Below the pieces are notes generated by a model, which was not told the DNA's origin, did not search any database, and saw nothing but the letters and a program-made list of their open reading frames with translations. A stretch of 64,000 nt of DNA from Euryodendron excelsum (taxonomy: Eukaryota > Streptophyta > Magnoliopsida > Ericales > Pentaphylacaceae). Location: NCBI GenBank assembly GCA_033060915.1, contig CM065388.1, positions 21,991,001 through 22,055,000 on the forward strand, read 5' to 3'. The stretch's first letter is position 1; each line of letters begins with the position of its first letter. The position numbers were made by a program, and so were the translations under genes. This document shows, piece by piece, positions 47,901 through 59,639 of the stretch.

Positions 47901-48810
47901 CACCTTAGGTTAAATAGGGGTGTATGACAAGACCCGCCATTCACTATTCTAGGACCGGTGCAGTCTCGGGGCGCATTTGGGTTGGTCAGGGGCAAAATGG
48001 TCATTTTTACCGGGCTCGGTTAGAAAGGCCAGGAACGAGTCGGAGTGTTGTGTTAAGCATACCTAGTCGTTCAGGGATGATTCTGGGATATTTTCTACTG
48101 TTTGGTGGGACTTGTATTGCGCTAGAGCATTTAGGGGTAAAATAGTCATTTTGATTGGAGTTAGCCGGAATGGGACCGGAGTTGGACAGAATGGCTAGTT
48201 GAGTACGCCTAAATATTTTGGATCACTTTGGAAAGGTGGACTTATCGTCTTAAGGGATTTTGATCTTTCTCAAGACGTGCCTAGAGGCCCAAGGGTCAGG
48301 TTTGGTTATTTTTTACTGAGTCGGGCTAGTAGGCGCTAGTGTTAATCTAGGTGTTGGTTCCCTAGACCGCCTAGTCTAGGAAAGCTACCTGTGCGGTGTT
48401 GGTCCCTAAGACTGCTCGGTCTTAGAGGGCTACCTGTAGGGTGGTGTTGGTTTCTAAGTGCCTAGTCTCAGAAAGCTACCTGTGAGGGTGGTGTTGGTTT
48501 CCGAGAATGCCTGGTCTCGAAAAACTACTAAATGATGGACATTCTACATTGGTGGGCTAGTAGAAGTGAACTGTCTAGAATTTGATAAGGTGTTGGTCCC
48601 TGAGATCACTTGATCTCGGGAAGTTACCTGGAATGCCTAGGGGTATGATGGTCTTTACGGCTTTAATTGGGCCTTATGGGTCTGAGAAGCGACTAGTTGA
48701 CTGGATTGGAGTTTGAAAGACCCGTCTTGGGCTTGTATATATTGTGGTGTTTGAAAATGGGATCTGGTCAAGTTAGAGATTGCCGAGCAAGCAAAAATGG
48801 CGTGCTTACA

Positions 48811-48931
48811 AAAACGAGGCTGCTCGCGCGCTCGCGTGTGTTGGACATATGTTTGGATAGGTCCTCTCCCATCCACCAAATTGGTGTGTCCCTTGAGGCC
48901 CAAACCCTATTCTAAGGCAAGCTATAAATAC
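48811..48931. other. 121-bp spacer between two inverted LTRs
   Basis: The spacer separates the left-facing solo LTR from the right-facing LTR. It contains CTCGCGCGCTCGCG and no match to either LTR. No gene is seen. Confidence 0.7.
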
Positions 48932-49154
48932 TGTAAGCACCCCATTTTTGCCCGCTCGGTAATCTTTGGTCCACATTGGTCTTCCAGTAAAACGTCACAA
49001 CACTATCAAGCCCTAACCAACTTTTCAAACTTCATTCTAGTCCATCGGTCGCTTCTCGGGCCCTTATGGCCCAATTGAAGGCAAATGACCAAAATACCCC
49101 AGGCACTTCAAGCAGCTTCCCGAGATTGATTAATCTCCGGAACTAATAGCAAAC

Positions 49155-49300
49155 ACCGTCAGAGTGACGGAAACACTCACAAACTATCACACCGTTAGAG
49201 TGATGAAAACACTCACAAACTATCACACCGTTAGAGTGATGAAAACACTCACAAATTATCACACGGTCGGGATAACGGAAACACTCACAATCTTCTACGG
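49155..49300. repeat. Four 36-bp tandem repeats with CCGTCA/TGACGG palindromes
   Basis: Repeat starts are 49,155, 49,191, 49,227 and 49,263, exactly 36 bp apart. The first contains the perfect palindrome CCGTCA-GAG-TGACGG; each ends AAACACTCACAA. Dispersed single copies continue to about 49,680. Spacers are not variable, so this is not a CRISPR array. Confidence 0.9.
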
Positions 49301-51030
49301 TAGTTTTAGAGACCAGGCAACCTTTGAAACTAATCACCACCATCGAAGTGACAGAAGCACTCACAAACCTTAAACGGTTCACTTCTAGCGCCTGCTAGCC
49401 TACCAATGTAGAATGTCTGTTATGCCCCTTGGCATTAGGTGACTTTCCGAGATCAGGTAGTCTCCGGAACCAACACTAAACCGTTGAAGTGATGAAAACA
49501 TTCACAAATCTTTAAGCCGTTGGAGTGACGAAAACACTCACCAGGTCGACACAAGTTTTGCCACTAAACAACTTAGTGTCATAAGACCAAATACGCCTAT
49601 TGGCTGTGGCATGTTTACTAGAGAAAAGAAAGACCTTTGGAAACTAACCCATCACAACCATTGGAGTGATGGAAACACTCGTGATCCTAGGTCAACACCG
49701 ACGTCTGCTAGCTCATCTCGGTGAAAAATGACCAACCTACCCCTTAAGCATGATGGCATGTCTTGTGAGAAAGTACAAACTTCTCCAGACGATAAGTCCT
49801 TCCAACCCGACATGTCATTGAGAAAGTATTAAGTCCTCAAGATGGTAAGTCCACCTTCTCTAATTATCTCTTGATAGTCTGGCAAGTTCAAGATGCCAAA
49901 CAAACCAACTCCGATTCAATTCCGGTTAACCCCAGTCAAAATAACCATTTTGCTCCCAAGCACTCTGGCACGTTCTTCGACAAAGCATCAATCCTTCTAG
50001 ACGGTAAGGCCACTTTCTCAAACTGTCTCTAGACAGTCCGACATGTTTGATATGCCACTCAAATTCTTCCCGATCGCAATTCGACATGTTTTGGTCAAAA
50101 TGACTGTATTGCCCCTGGTGGCTTGGGCACTTCCTAAACCACACCGGCTCTAGGTACCAAATCGTTATTCATTTGGATACTCTGAATAAAATCCGTATCC
50201 ATTTCTAGGCGATCCCTTGACTTGAAACACCTCTAAGTCAACAAAAGCTTCCCAGAGCATCTCGCAAATGCTCTGCTAGGGTTGTCTTTTTTTTTTTTTT
50301 TTTTGTTTTTTTTGATTCCCTAATTAAAACGCATTGTCAAATGATTTAAGAAATGCATAAATTCTAGAATTCCCAAATTTTTTTTCAAAGGTCTTTCCAT
50401 TGATACGACTTAATTGGGAAGATCGCTTCCTAAGGCATCCGATCAAGTGGCCCAAAAGTTGTCACTTTAAGAGACCCTTAGAGCGTCTCATAGACGCTCT
50501 GCCTGAGTTGACTTTTTCTTCAATTCCTTGATTAAAATGCATAGTCAAATGACTTAAGAAATGTGAAAATCAGGGAATTCCCAAAAGTATTTTCAATATA
50601 CTTTTCATCGGTATGATTTGATTAGAGAGATTGCTTCTCAAAAGTCCCGATCACATGGACCCAAAACAACCATTTCAAAAAATCCACGAAGTGTCTCATA
50701 GACGCTCTGAAGAACTTATTTTTATACATGCTTCTTAAGGCAATCATACCATCATCCGCAAACATTCAAGGCTCCCGGAAGGCACCCGATTCAAGAGAAA
50801 CTGTAGAAGAATGCAGTGAGCATGGCCAATGTCCCCGGATCTTTTCCAAATTACATGGATTTCGAGGTGAAATCAGCATAAAAGTTTTCAACAACAGAGT
50901 CTGTGCTACATGTGCTCAAAAAATGATCAGATCGTCTAAGATAAGGTAGTACAAAGAGTGCCACATGTTATTTTCTTAGAGGTACAGTACAAGCGCATGT
51001 AGGACATACGCATGCTTCCATAATTTTGCT

Positions 51031-51040
51031 TATAAATACA
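51031..51040 (+). promoter_or_regulatory. LTR TATA box, first of two
   Basis: TATAAATACA in the context TTTGCTTATAAATACAAGCC, downstream of the three hairpin modules; the DNA that follows is C/T-rich. Confidence 0.55.
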
Positions 51041-51600
51041 AGCCTCCCCCCTTGAGTATTCCAAAGGCCAAAACAGTAGCGAAACCCAGCTAAAATTGCC
51101 TCAGAACTCCAAAATAGCCTATACATTTCACCCTTTAAGCATCCAAGCTAGATTCAACCTCTCTCTAGCCTATACACTCAATCTTCCAAGCCTCTAAACC
51201 ACCTTAGAGGCCATTTCTAGCCCACTTCAAGGCTGTTAAAGACCCTTTAAAGCTCAAACAAAGCCCTCCACTGAAGCTTGAAGAAGTTTTGAAACTCTTT
51301 CAAGGGTTCCCGTCCATTCTCGGCTGAGTCTGGTTACTCGGAACCTTCCGAATCATTCCCAGACTTTTTGGAATCACTCCTAGTAGAGATAGGCTAAAAA
51401 TTGTATGGTAGTCACTAGACAAGCACCCAAATCTTCTACCTTACATTCCAAGGGTCAAATATCTATTTCTTACTGCCTTAAAAGTTTTCCAAAGAGGTTA
51501 GCACCACTAGTAGTGGCACCAAGCCAAAAAATAGCTTGGCACCAAGGTTAAAAACACACTAGTGCCACTGCAATAGGCGCTAGTTCCTGTTCTATTTGCC

Positions 51601-51610
51601 TATAAATACA
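51601..51610 (+). promoter_or_regulatory. LTR TATA box, second of two
   Basis: TATAAATACA in the context TTTGCCTATAAATACAGACC, 570 bp after the first. Both are followed by a C-rich stretch (CCTCCC), so the promoter core appears duplicated. Confidence 0.55.
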
Positions 51611-54374
51611 GACCCTCCCTCTGCATATTTGGGGTCCACAAAATCACTCCACAAACTCTACCTCATTGAAAACAGAGCTCGAGTTCCCTCAAAACCCTAA
51701 TTCTTGCAAGGCCCCTCAAACCTAGCCTCTATACACTTCAACCCCAGCTTTCATACGATAGATACACTTTAATCCAAGCCTTCAAGCATCCATTGAAGAT
51801 CAAAGTGCTGCAAATTCAAAGCTCTCAAGGTTTAGGGAAAGCAAAACAAACAAAACAATCCAAGCAAAAGAGAAGACAAAGTAGGTTTTTGATTTATTTT
51901 ATGAAATCTCCCTCTTTCGTGTCTCTCTTAACCTACTTGGATTTTCTTTTATTTTAATCTCTATCTTTTACCTCCTCTTCTTGCATGCTTGAAATAAGGG
52001 ACTTCCCAGTTCATGCCCAGGAAGACTTGTTGAAGGTCACTGTGCTGTGAGCTTTCTTCAAGTTTGACCTAAGATGGTGTGGATTTGGCCCCCTTGATGA
52101 TGTGGTGAAGCTTAACCTTGTATATTCATGACCCTATTGCATTGTGATTGTCATGTTCATATATTGTATTTAAAAATTGCGTTTAAAGTTGTTTTCAAAT
52201 TTGCATCAAAGTTCTCTTTTAAAACTTGCATTCAAAACATCCTTCTTTCAAACTTATTCTCCAAATTACAATCTTAAGATGATTTTAGCCATTCCATAGT
52301 TAAGGTTGTTTTAAGAAAGTATTATATTCAATGTGACCATCAACGTCTAAATTTTGGGTTCAAGCCCTAAATTATTTTTCAATAAATCACCAATCCTAAG
52401 ATGGTTATAACCATTCCATGGTTAGAGTTATTTTAGGAAAGTGTTATATTCAATGTAATCATTATGACTCGTATTTCAAACCCTAGTTGTTGTCAAAATC
52501 ACAACCCTAGAATGCTTCTAATCTTGTCATAGTTACAATCATTTTAGGAAAGTGAGATATTCAAGAGACTTGCAAAAATCTATATTCAAATCTTTCTAAA
52601 ATAGTTTTTACAAATTCACTTCCTAAAAAACTCTTTTCAAAGATTCACTTTTCCAAAAACTCCTTGTCTTGAGAGTCCAAGTCAAAACCGTAGAATCCAT
52701 GATTAGGAAACCCTAATTCCTTTCTTAAAATCATGATTTTCTATTTTATCTCAAATCATAGATTTCTAAATCCAAGATTTTCAAAACTCAAACTTTTCAA
52801 TTCCATGTAAAATCAAATCCCCCAATGTAGGAAACCAAATCAATCCTCCCAATTTTGGAAATAAAAACAAATCATCTATTTTTGGAAATAAAATTCAATA
52901 TTCAACTTTAGCAAATAAAAATCAAATCTTTCCTAATTCCAACCTTTCCAAATTTCAAACTCTCAAACATTTCCTAATTTCAAGCTTTCAAATATTTATT
53001 AATTTCAAACTTTCATATCTTTCCAAATCTCAAATCTTTCTAATTTCAAATCTTTCTGAGTTCAAATCTTTCTACATTAAAAAACGTTCCAAATTCAAAT
53101 ATTTCCAAAATCAATGCTTTCCTAAAAAGAAAACTTTCCAAGATCAATCATTGCCTAAAAAGAAAACTTTTCTAAAATGAAACTTTCCTGATTTGGAACT
53201 TTCCTTATTCAAAACTTTCCTAATTCAAAACTTTCATAATTTGGAACTTTCCTAAAATCAAACTTTTTAAAATCAAACATTTATATTTCAAGTGCATTGT
53301 CTCAACCCTAGGTCGCATAGACTCTAGGAGGCCAAACCCTAGTTCAACCTAACCCTAACGTTAGGAAGCTTCAACTGTTTTCTAGACCAAGATGGTTTTC
53401 AAACTTGAATTCAAGTTAAGATGATTTCAAAGCTCAACTCAATCTTTCCAAATCAAGTTCAAGTTCTCCTTTAAAGTTCAATCTTTTCAAATCAAAGTTA
53501 ATTTTAAATCTTCAAGTTCAATTTCAAATTAATGTCAATTCTAAGTTCAATTTCAATTTTCAAATCAATTTCAAAATTTTTCTATTCGAAGTTCAAATCA
53601 CACTCTTTTCAGGTCAAATTGTCTAAAGGCCCCAAAGTGTCTTTTCAAATCAAACAAGACCTCAAAGTGTCTATTTTCAATCAAACTCTGAATCTGAACT
53701 ACAACTGACTTGATTCCCAACAAAGGGATATGTAGGCAACCCTCATGGGTGTGGTCACAACCTTTTTCAAGTTTCCAATTTTCATAACCTTTTTTCAATT
53801 CTAATTCACTTTTTCAAAATCTATTTTCAAATTCTTTTCATGCAATTGCAAGTCACGCATCATATCAAACCTTTTTCTAAAATTCTTTTCAAAGTGGATA
53901 TAATAAGACATTGAATAATCGAAGATTCTAAATGAGTGAACTTAGGGTGAAAAGACATATAGGTACTACAAGATAGGGTGATAGCCTAGTGCATCTTCCC
54001 TATACGTAACCAACCTCCGAACCTAGAATCATTGTTTTCAAAGACCAAAAATGGATTTATTTTTAAAAATGGGCTTAAATCTTTCCTAAACAACCTGTTT
54101 TCTACAAAAAAAAAAAAAACCCACTCTTGAGGAAGTTTTCCAAAACCCTTTCAAAAATCCTAAGTTTAATATTCGGATTGCACTTAATTTTAGGTGACCT
54201 AACTCACCTTAACAAAGTTAAGTGACGACTCCAAATCTTTTTCAAAAGCCCTTATTCAAATTAATTTCTAATTCAAACTTAGTCGCACTCGTCTTTCTAG
54301 GAGGATGAGTTTTAATGAGAGAGTACCGTGTTTTTCTCACTTATTTTCCAAGTGCAAAAAATTGGGGCACGACA

Positions 54375-54586
54375 ATGCCATCATTTGCATTCAATACATA
54401 TTCAATCATTCTATGTTGCATTAAGTTTGCCATCACAGTACTGACTTTGTGAATTTTCTTTTGTAGGTAGACTCTTGTTCACATTTTACTTTATGTCATA
54501 TTAATTGCCATGTATGTCATGAATGAGTAGGATGGAATGGACAGGATGGATGAGAGTTATTGGACCCTTCCTTCTGTTTTTTAAAA

Positions 54587-54643
<57 letters not shown>

Positions 54644-55759
54644 GTGCACTCGCATTAACATTATTTGCATTATTACCTAGTTAGGTCCCGTCTAGTTAGA
54701 AGGGGGAATGATATATTGGTTGTGGGTGGATGCTGTGTCAGTTTCTTAGTCTACGACCTCTTGATGGTTCCCCTGCTCGGATCACTAACCAATAATGGCA
54801 CCATCTCAGGGAGTGGGCCTAGATTTGAAAATCTAAAAACCGAGCCTTTTTAGGAAGCATTAGTAAACCCTCAACCTCATGCTCATGTAGAAACCATGCA
54901 TAGTCGAACCTCTGTTGGATTTAAGACACGCACGTCAATTTCAAAACCATATAGGAAAGGGCGACTGCTTTACTTGCCTTTATCTTTATTTATTCCTGCT
55001 GTTATAATGTTTGTACAAATTTTCATGCATGTATGTTACTTTGTTATTGCATTCTCTCTCCTTATACTCTTGTATACATGTACATGCATTTAATGCTCCA
55101 TTTCAAGACAAGAGTTCCAAAGTAACTCAAGTCATTACATTTTCATGCATATGATCAACTCATAGAGAGTGGCACCAAGCTCACTCTCCCTTGCACAAAA
55201 CCTATCAAAATCCTAAGGGTTCCCACGCAACCCTAATGACTCATGGCATATAAGTCATTCCATAAAGAAGGGCCACAATCCCTCTATGCCCATAGAGATA
55301 AGGTTGCTAAGAAGACAATGGGCAACCAAACGGCAAGGTCTCTCAATGACCTCTTCAATATCAAACTTAAAGGAGGCGAATCCACAGATTAAAGAGTAGT
55401 TTAGGATTCCAAATGTAAAAGTAGATAGGTGGAAGTCCTGAGGAAAATGTTCCCCTTCTCCCCAATTAAAATGTACTTCAATTTCTCTGTGTTCAAACTC
55501 AAGGTTTAATGTACTCCTTTGTTTTCTACGAATAATATGAATGAATGTATATTCTCAATCGACGGTAAGGTATCTGCATACAGGGGAAGACCCCCTATCT
55601 CCAAAAAGTGAGTCAAATGTATCATGTTTAGTCTCCCTATCAAGAAGGGACACCCCTAGGACATGCATCACATAAAAATTTTTAAATATCAAATACTAAC
55701 TTATGGTTTGTGTCCTTGTTTTCCTTTCTTTTTGTTTTTGATTCACAGATATTATACCA
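54375..55759 (+). other. Untranslated leader of the third Tat-type copy, primer site lost
   Basis: The LTR is followed directly by ATGCCATCATTTGC instead of a primer site. Alignment with the reverse of 10,340-11,708 shows that about the first 190 bp of leader, including the primer site, is missing. A (CA)n tract occupies 54,590-54,638. Blocks at 54,440-54,560 and 55,560-55,680 match the first copy. A splice acceptor-like TTTTTGATTCACAG lies at about 55,735-55,748, before gag. Confidence 0.65.
54590..54638. repeat. (CA)n microsatellite
   Basis: Forty-nine nucleotides of uninterrupted CA dinucleotides inside the element leader. Confidence 0.97.
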
Positions 55760-57289
55760 TAAAAGACATCATTGGTTGCAAGAAAGATCCGCAATATCAA
55801 CCTGGATTGAGCTGGTTAATGCATTCAAGGCCCAATATCGCCACAACATAAATCTCACTTCTGACCGTTGGTCCTTGATGACTATGAACAAGAAAGAAAG
55901 CTTAAAAAGCTATGCCGTTAGGTGGAGAGAAGTAGTAGCACAAGTCAATCCCCCTCTAAAAGAAAAGGAGTATGTTCAACTATTCGTGCATACCTTCTAG
56001 GGCATATACTATGAAAAGCTTTGCACAAATGTTGGGAAAAACTTTTCCAAGCTTATCATGCAAGGGAAGATAATAGAAAACAGCCTCAAAACGGGGAGAA
56101 TTACAAACCCCTTTGCAAGGATTGGAGAAAGTTTTGCCAACATAGCCAGAAAGGTAGCCACCACAAGGGGAGTGATTAAGAAGGAAAGAGAAATGTCAGT
56201 CATCTTACCTATACAACCACCACAATACCACCCATCACCCCAGTCACATCCTATATTGCATGTACCCACCTTAACCATGCCTATCAACCCCGTTGCATAA
56301 GCACCTAACTTTGCTCTTGCCAGGGCACGACTTAATTTCAACCCCAATAAGATGGCCTGGCACGTCCGCACCTTTAATACTCTAGCCTGTATACAGACAG
56401 AAGCCTACCACAACCTCTTGAAAAATAACATACTAAAGTCTATACCGACCTGTTCGCTGCCAAGCCCTCTACCTCCAACCTTCAATATTGCCCTCACTTG
56501 CGAGTACTATTTGGGAGCGCAAATGCATGATACTGAAAATTGCTTCTCCCTTAAGCATAAAATTCAAGACCTAATAGACAACAAGACCATTGATATACAA
56601 CCGGTAAACCTTGCTCCTGCACCCAATGTAACCACAAATCCTATGCCGGACCACACTATTAACCTGATACTAGAGGAAATAGAAGAGGATGATGGGATGG
56701 AGGAGATCATGATCGAAGATTATTATAATGGTGATTAGGAGACTGATGAAGAAAGTGACTGGGAGGAGGAATTCCTACCTTGCGCAATCTATCTCTATAA
56801 TCCCAATGAAGTACATGATTCCTCTGATTGGCCAGTTGAAAAGTTTATACCTGTGGAGAAAATCCCCACTGGAGACATGACCGTCGATAGTTGGGGTGAT
56901 GAATTCTTACACCCTAATATGCCGCGGCTGAATGCCACCTATTAGAAAACCCTTAGCCCATGACTGAATTTGATTATGAAAACATGGGCTAGGGACTTGA
57001 AGTGCCAAAAGTTTCAGTAGAACCATTTGAGCTAGAAAGAGGCGAGCTAGTTAACCTATTTATCGAAGAAACTGCAAAGGCAATAGAGGATAAAAAGAAA
57101 GTTAATGAGGCTGAAAATTGCACCATCACCGTCAACTCACCCAGAGATTTAAAGAAAGCCCCTGCCTTCCTTTCTTGATCCAAAGATCTCAATGATGGAT
57201 AGAGCATCGAGGATGTGGGCATCATTCCAAAGCCCAACTAAGAGAGTTCTCTTCAAAGCGTATAAGAAAGGGGTGTTCTCAACCGTTTT
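55760..57289 (+). pseudogene. Truncated gag of the third Tat-type copy
   Basis: Homology to the minus-strand gag starts at ISTWIELVNAFKAQYRHN, so the N-terminal 200 or so residues are deleted. It continues VNPPLKEKEYVQLFVHTF, a TAG (55,998) where the sister copy has Gln, then KLIMQGKIIENSLKTGRIT, a TAA at 56,298, the zinc-knuckle-like CEYYLGAQMHDTENC, FSLKHKIQDLIDNKTIDIQP and an acidic tail. Further TAG stops follow at 56,737, near 56,949 and near 56,990. A sirevirus-like element interrupts it at 57,289. No pol is seen. Confidence 0.82.
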
Positions 57290-58803
57290 TGTTGGCCCAA
57301 AAGGCAACCCGAGAGGGGGGGGGGGGGAGGGGTGAATTGGGTTTTTCAAAAATTAAAGCATTTAAGATTAATTAAAATTGATCTAATCAATGGAATAGTA
57401 ATTCAAGATATATGTAATGCAATGTAAGCAATAATAAAATGAAAACAGAGCACAAGAAAGCACACCAATAATTGCCGAGGTTCAACCACAACTTATGGTC
57501 TACGTCCTTACCCCAAGATCCCCTTGAAGTCATCTTCCACTATGCAATCTCCAATTACAAAGTAGATGCTGATTTTCAAAGTACTCAGCTCACTTTTACA
57601 CAAGAACTTCTTCCCAAGTTCTTCTAACCATCCAGTGGTTTTGTCCAAGATTCACTTCAACTTACAAGTGTTTTTCTTTTACAAGAGAACACTCCAACTC
57701 TCATTTACTCTGTATGAAGAGTAAATGGGAATTGAATAGCTCACTAAATGCCAACTTGAAGACAAAGAGAATTTTTTGAATTTCTAGCTCAATCAATTAG
57801 TGAATGTTGTATTTCTTGTCAATAAATGCATTTGGAGGCTTGTATATAAGGCCTTGAACTGATTTCACCAGTTGGAGGTAGTTGGAGGCTCATTTATTGC
57901 AAGTTCAGTTCAATATAAAATTTAAAATATAGTCGTTAGTCCTCATGTGTCGACACTTGGCTTCATGTGTCAACACATCAAGCCTGTATTTTTCAAATTT
58001 TGTCCACTGTTTTCATGTATCGACACTTCAAGATCATGTGTCGACACATCACCTAGGAATCCTCATTCATGTCTTCCTTGTCCAGTTTAGCTTCAAATAA
58101 TCTGGGCATGTTCAAGGGAGCTTCTCTTTGGGGTATGATATTCTTCAAACAAGATTTTTCGTCGAGAATAACATTAATTCAACTTTTGGATTTAAATTTT
58201 CTTTTGATGATCATATTTTCTTTATTGCCAAGCTGCCAAACTTCTTTTCATTAATGCCAAACTTCTCTTCTTCATTGCCTAGCTCTTCCATTTGCTGCTA
58301 ACCTTCTTTTTATCCATGTCGAGTTTTATATACGTGATGTCGATATCTTTTTAAGGATAACCTTCATTGAGTTTTTAGAAGCTTGATGAAGTCTACTTCT
58401 GAGCACTCTTAATACACATTAACTTTATTAAATCTTCACAGTCTTGATGAAGTCTTCTTTTGAATTGTTTATAGAGACTTTGCAATTATGATGAATTCTC
58501 TTTTTGAACATCTTCAATCTCTTCGAATTCAAGTCAACTTCATTGAGTCTTTACACATTTAATGAAATATTCTTTTGAGCACCTGGAATCTCTTCAAATG
58601 CATATCATTTGTTTGAAGTTTGAATGGATGCAATTGTTCTGTTTTGATGCATATCTCAAACTTGGAATTGTTATGCATCCATTTTGATATGTATTAGACT
58701 TTAAGTCTAAATTATAATCCTTATTAATCTGCACACTAATTAAATGTTTTAGTAAACTAACACAAAGTTTAGCTATCATCAAAATCAAGGCGTAGAGTTG
58801 ACA
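57290..58803 (-). mobile_element. 3' LTR of a sirevirus-like element
   Basis: The 1,514-bp LTR runs from TGTTGGCCCAAAAGGC to GTAGAGTTGACA on the plus strand and shares both ends and overall layout with the solo LTR at 46,139-47,900. The upstream flank GTTTT (57,285-57,289) would be the target duplication; the partner lies beyond the nested CRM element. A poly-G run with one A (57,317-57,335) is part of the conserved CACCCCC end. A polypurine tract adjoins on the right. Confidence 0.85.
57921..58050 (-). promoter_or_regulatory. LTR promoter module: TATA box and four phased palindromes
   Basis: ATGTGTCGACACAT-type palindromes have cores at 57,949 (GTCGAC), 57,969 (GTCAAC), 58,019 (ATCGAC) and 58,040 (GTCGAC), with steps of 20, 50 and 21. 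On the minus strand CTATATTTTAAA (57,921-57,932) lies about 20 bp beyond the nearest site. Confidence 0.6.
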
Positions 58804-58818
58804 ATCTCTCCCTTTTTG
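58804..58818 (-). other. Polypurine tract
   Basis: The minus strand reads AAAAAGGGAGAGAT immediately before the LTR start TGTCAAC, preceded by GTCATCATC. This is the conserved sirevirus 3' junction and sets the element's direction. Confidence 0.8.
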
Positions 58819-59639
58819 ATGATGACAAAACCTTTGCAAAAACAATTGATATAAGATAAAATGAAATAGATAGAGTCAAATTTCTTACCAAAGAAAGCTC
58901 CCCCTTTATTTTGCAACTGATACTTCCAAAAAAATATCTTTTCTTTTGTTTGATTAGCAAAAACAGATTTCAATTTTTAAAAAGAGTTTTTATCAGTCAA
59001 TTCCAAAACAAGTTGAGGGAAATAATTCTGTTATCATGTTACTCCCCCTAAGAACATGCTTTATAAGGTTTCATATACTATATCATGCAACTTTCATTAT
59101 TTCAATCATTCATCAATTATTCATCATACAATAGCAATCAACATTCATCATTCATGTCATTAATCAACAATCATTCATCATGTCTATTCTTTTCCTATTA
59201 TTGTCACCCATTCATTTACTATTCTTCTTCCTCTTTTTGTCAATTCATAAAAAAGAGAAAGGAAAAAATTTTCATAACAAAAATAGGTACAATAGTAAAA
59301 AAAATCTTATAACAAGGTAATTTGTATAAATAGTGCAACAAATAAAGCATTCGACCATCAGAGCATCAAGCAAAAAAAATTTCATAGGGTTATATTTCAT
59401 TCACAAAAGTATTACAGAGGATTAGACAATTTACATCCACAAATTGCTACAAAAGATTAGACAAATAACATTCACAGAATGTTTACAAAACAATGTTATC
59501 TTAAGGATGATACACCATCCTTCATCACATATGCAAAATGATAGTGCAAATGGAATAGAGAGAGAGATATGGACAAGGGAGGTCAGTGGGGAGAGGCTGG
59601 TGGTGAGGGGGTTAGGACAAGGGGGTCATCAGGGGTGTT
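58819..59639 (-). other. 3' untranslated part of the sirevirus-like element
   Basis: No gene is seen between the accessory ORF and the polypurine tract. It includes ATTCATCA-type short repeats near 59,095-59,190. Confidence 0.5.

Larger units (their letters stand above)
42595..48810 (-). mobile_element. Solo LTR of the Tat/Ogre-type family, carrying a nested insertion
   Basis: It runs from TGTCGCATCCC at 42,595 to GCGTGCTTACA at 48,810 on the plus strand. Without the 1,767-bp insertion plus duplicated target it is about 4.45 kb. It aligns from end to end with 11,709-16,822. No internal sequence adjoins either end. The flanks AAAAT (42,590-42,594) and AAAAC (48,811-48,815) fit a 5-bp target duplication with one change. 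It keeps the minisatellite, the three hairpin modules, the TATA-like box at 45,303 and the CGAGACC/GGTCTCG-type hairpins near 48,350-48,620. Confidence 0.8.
48932..54374 (+). mobile_element. 5' LTR (5.4 kb) of a third Tat/Ogre-type copy, plus orientation
   Basis: It runs from TGTAAGCACCCC to GGGGCACGACA and is the reverse counterpart of 11,709-16,822. Its start carries four 36-bp repeats with CCGTCAGAGTGACGG-type palindromes, shared with the LTR at the left window edge. Three hairpin modules of the form AGAGCGTCTCATAGACGCTCT lie at 50,253-50,708. TATA boxes are at 51,031 and 51,601. The last 2 kb is poor in G and rich in short A/T/C words with no coding capacity. The minisatellite is vestigial (53,290-53,350). 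Confidence 0.88.

Noticed and set aside
49155..49382. Regularly spaced repeats resembling a CRISPR array
   Set aside because: The whole 36-bp unit is repeated with no variable spacers, and the context is a plant LTR.
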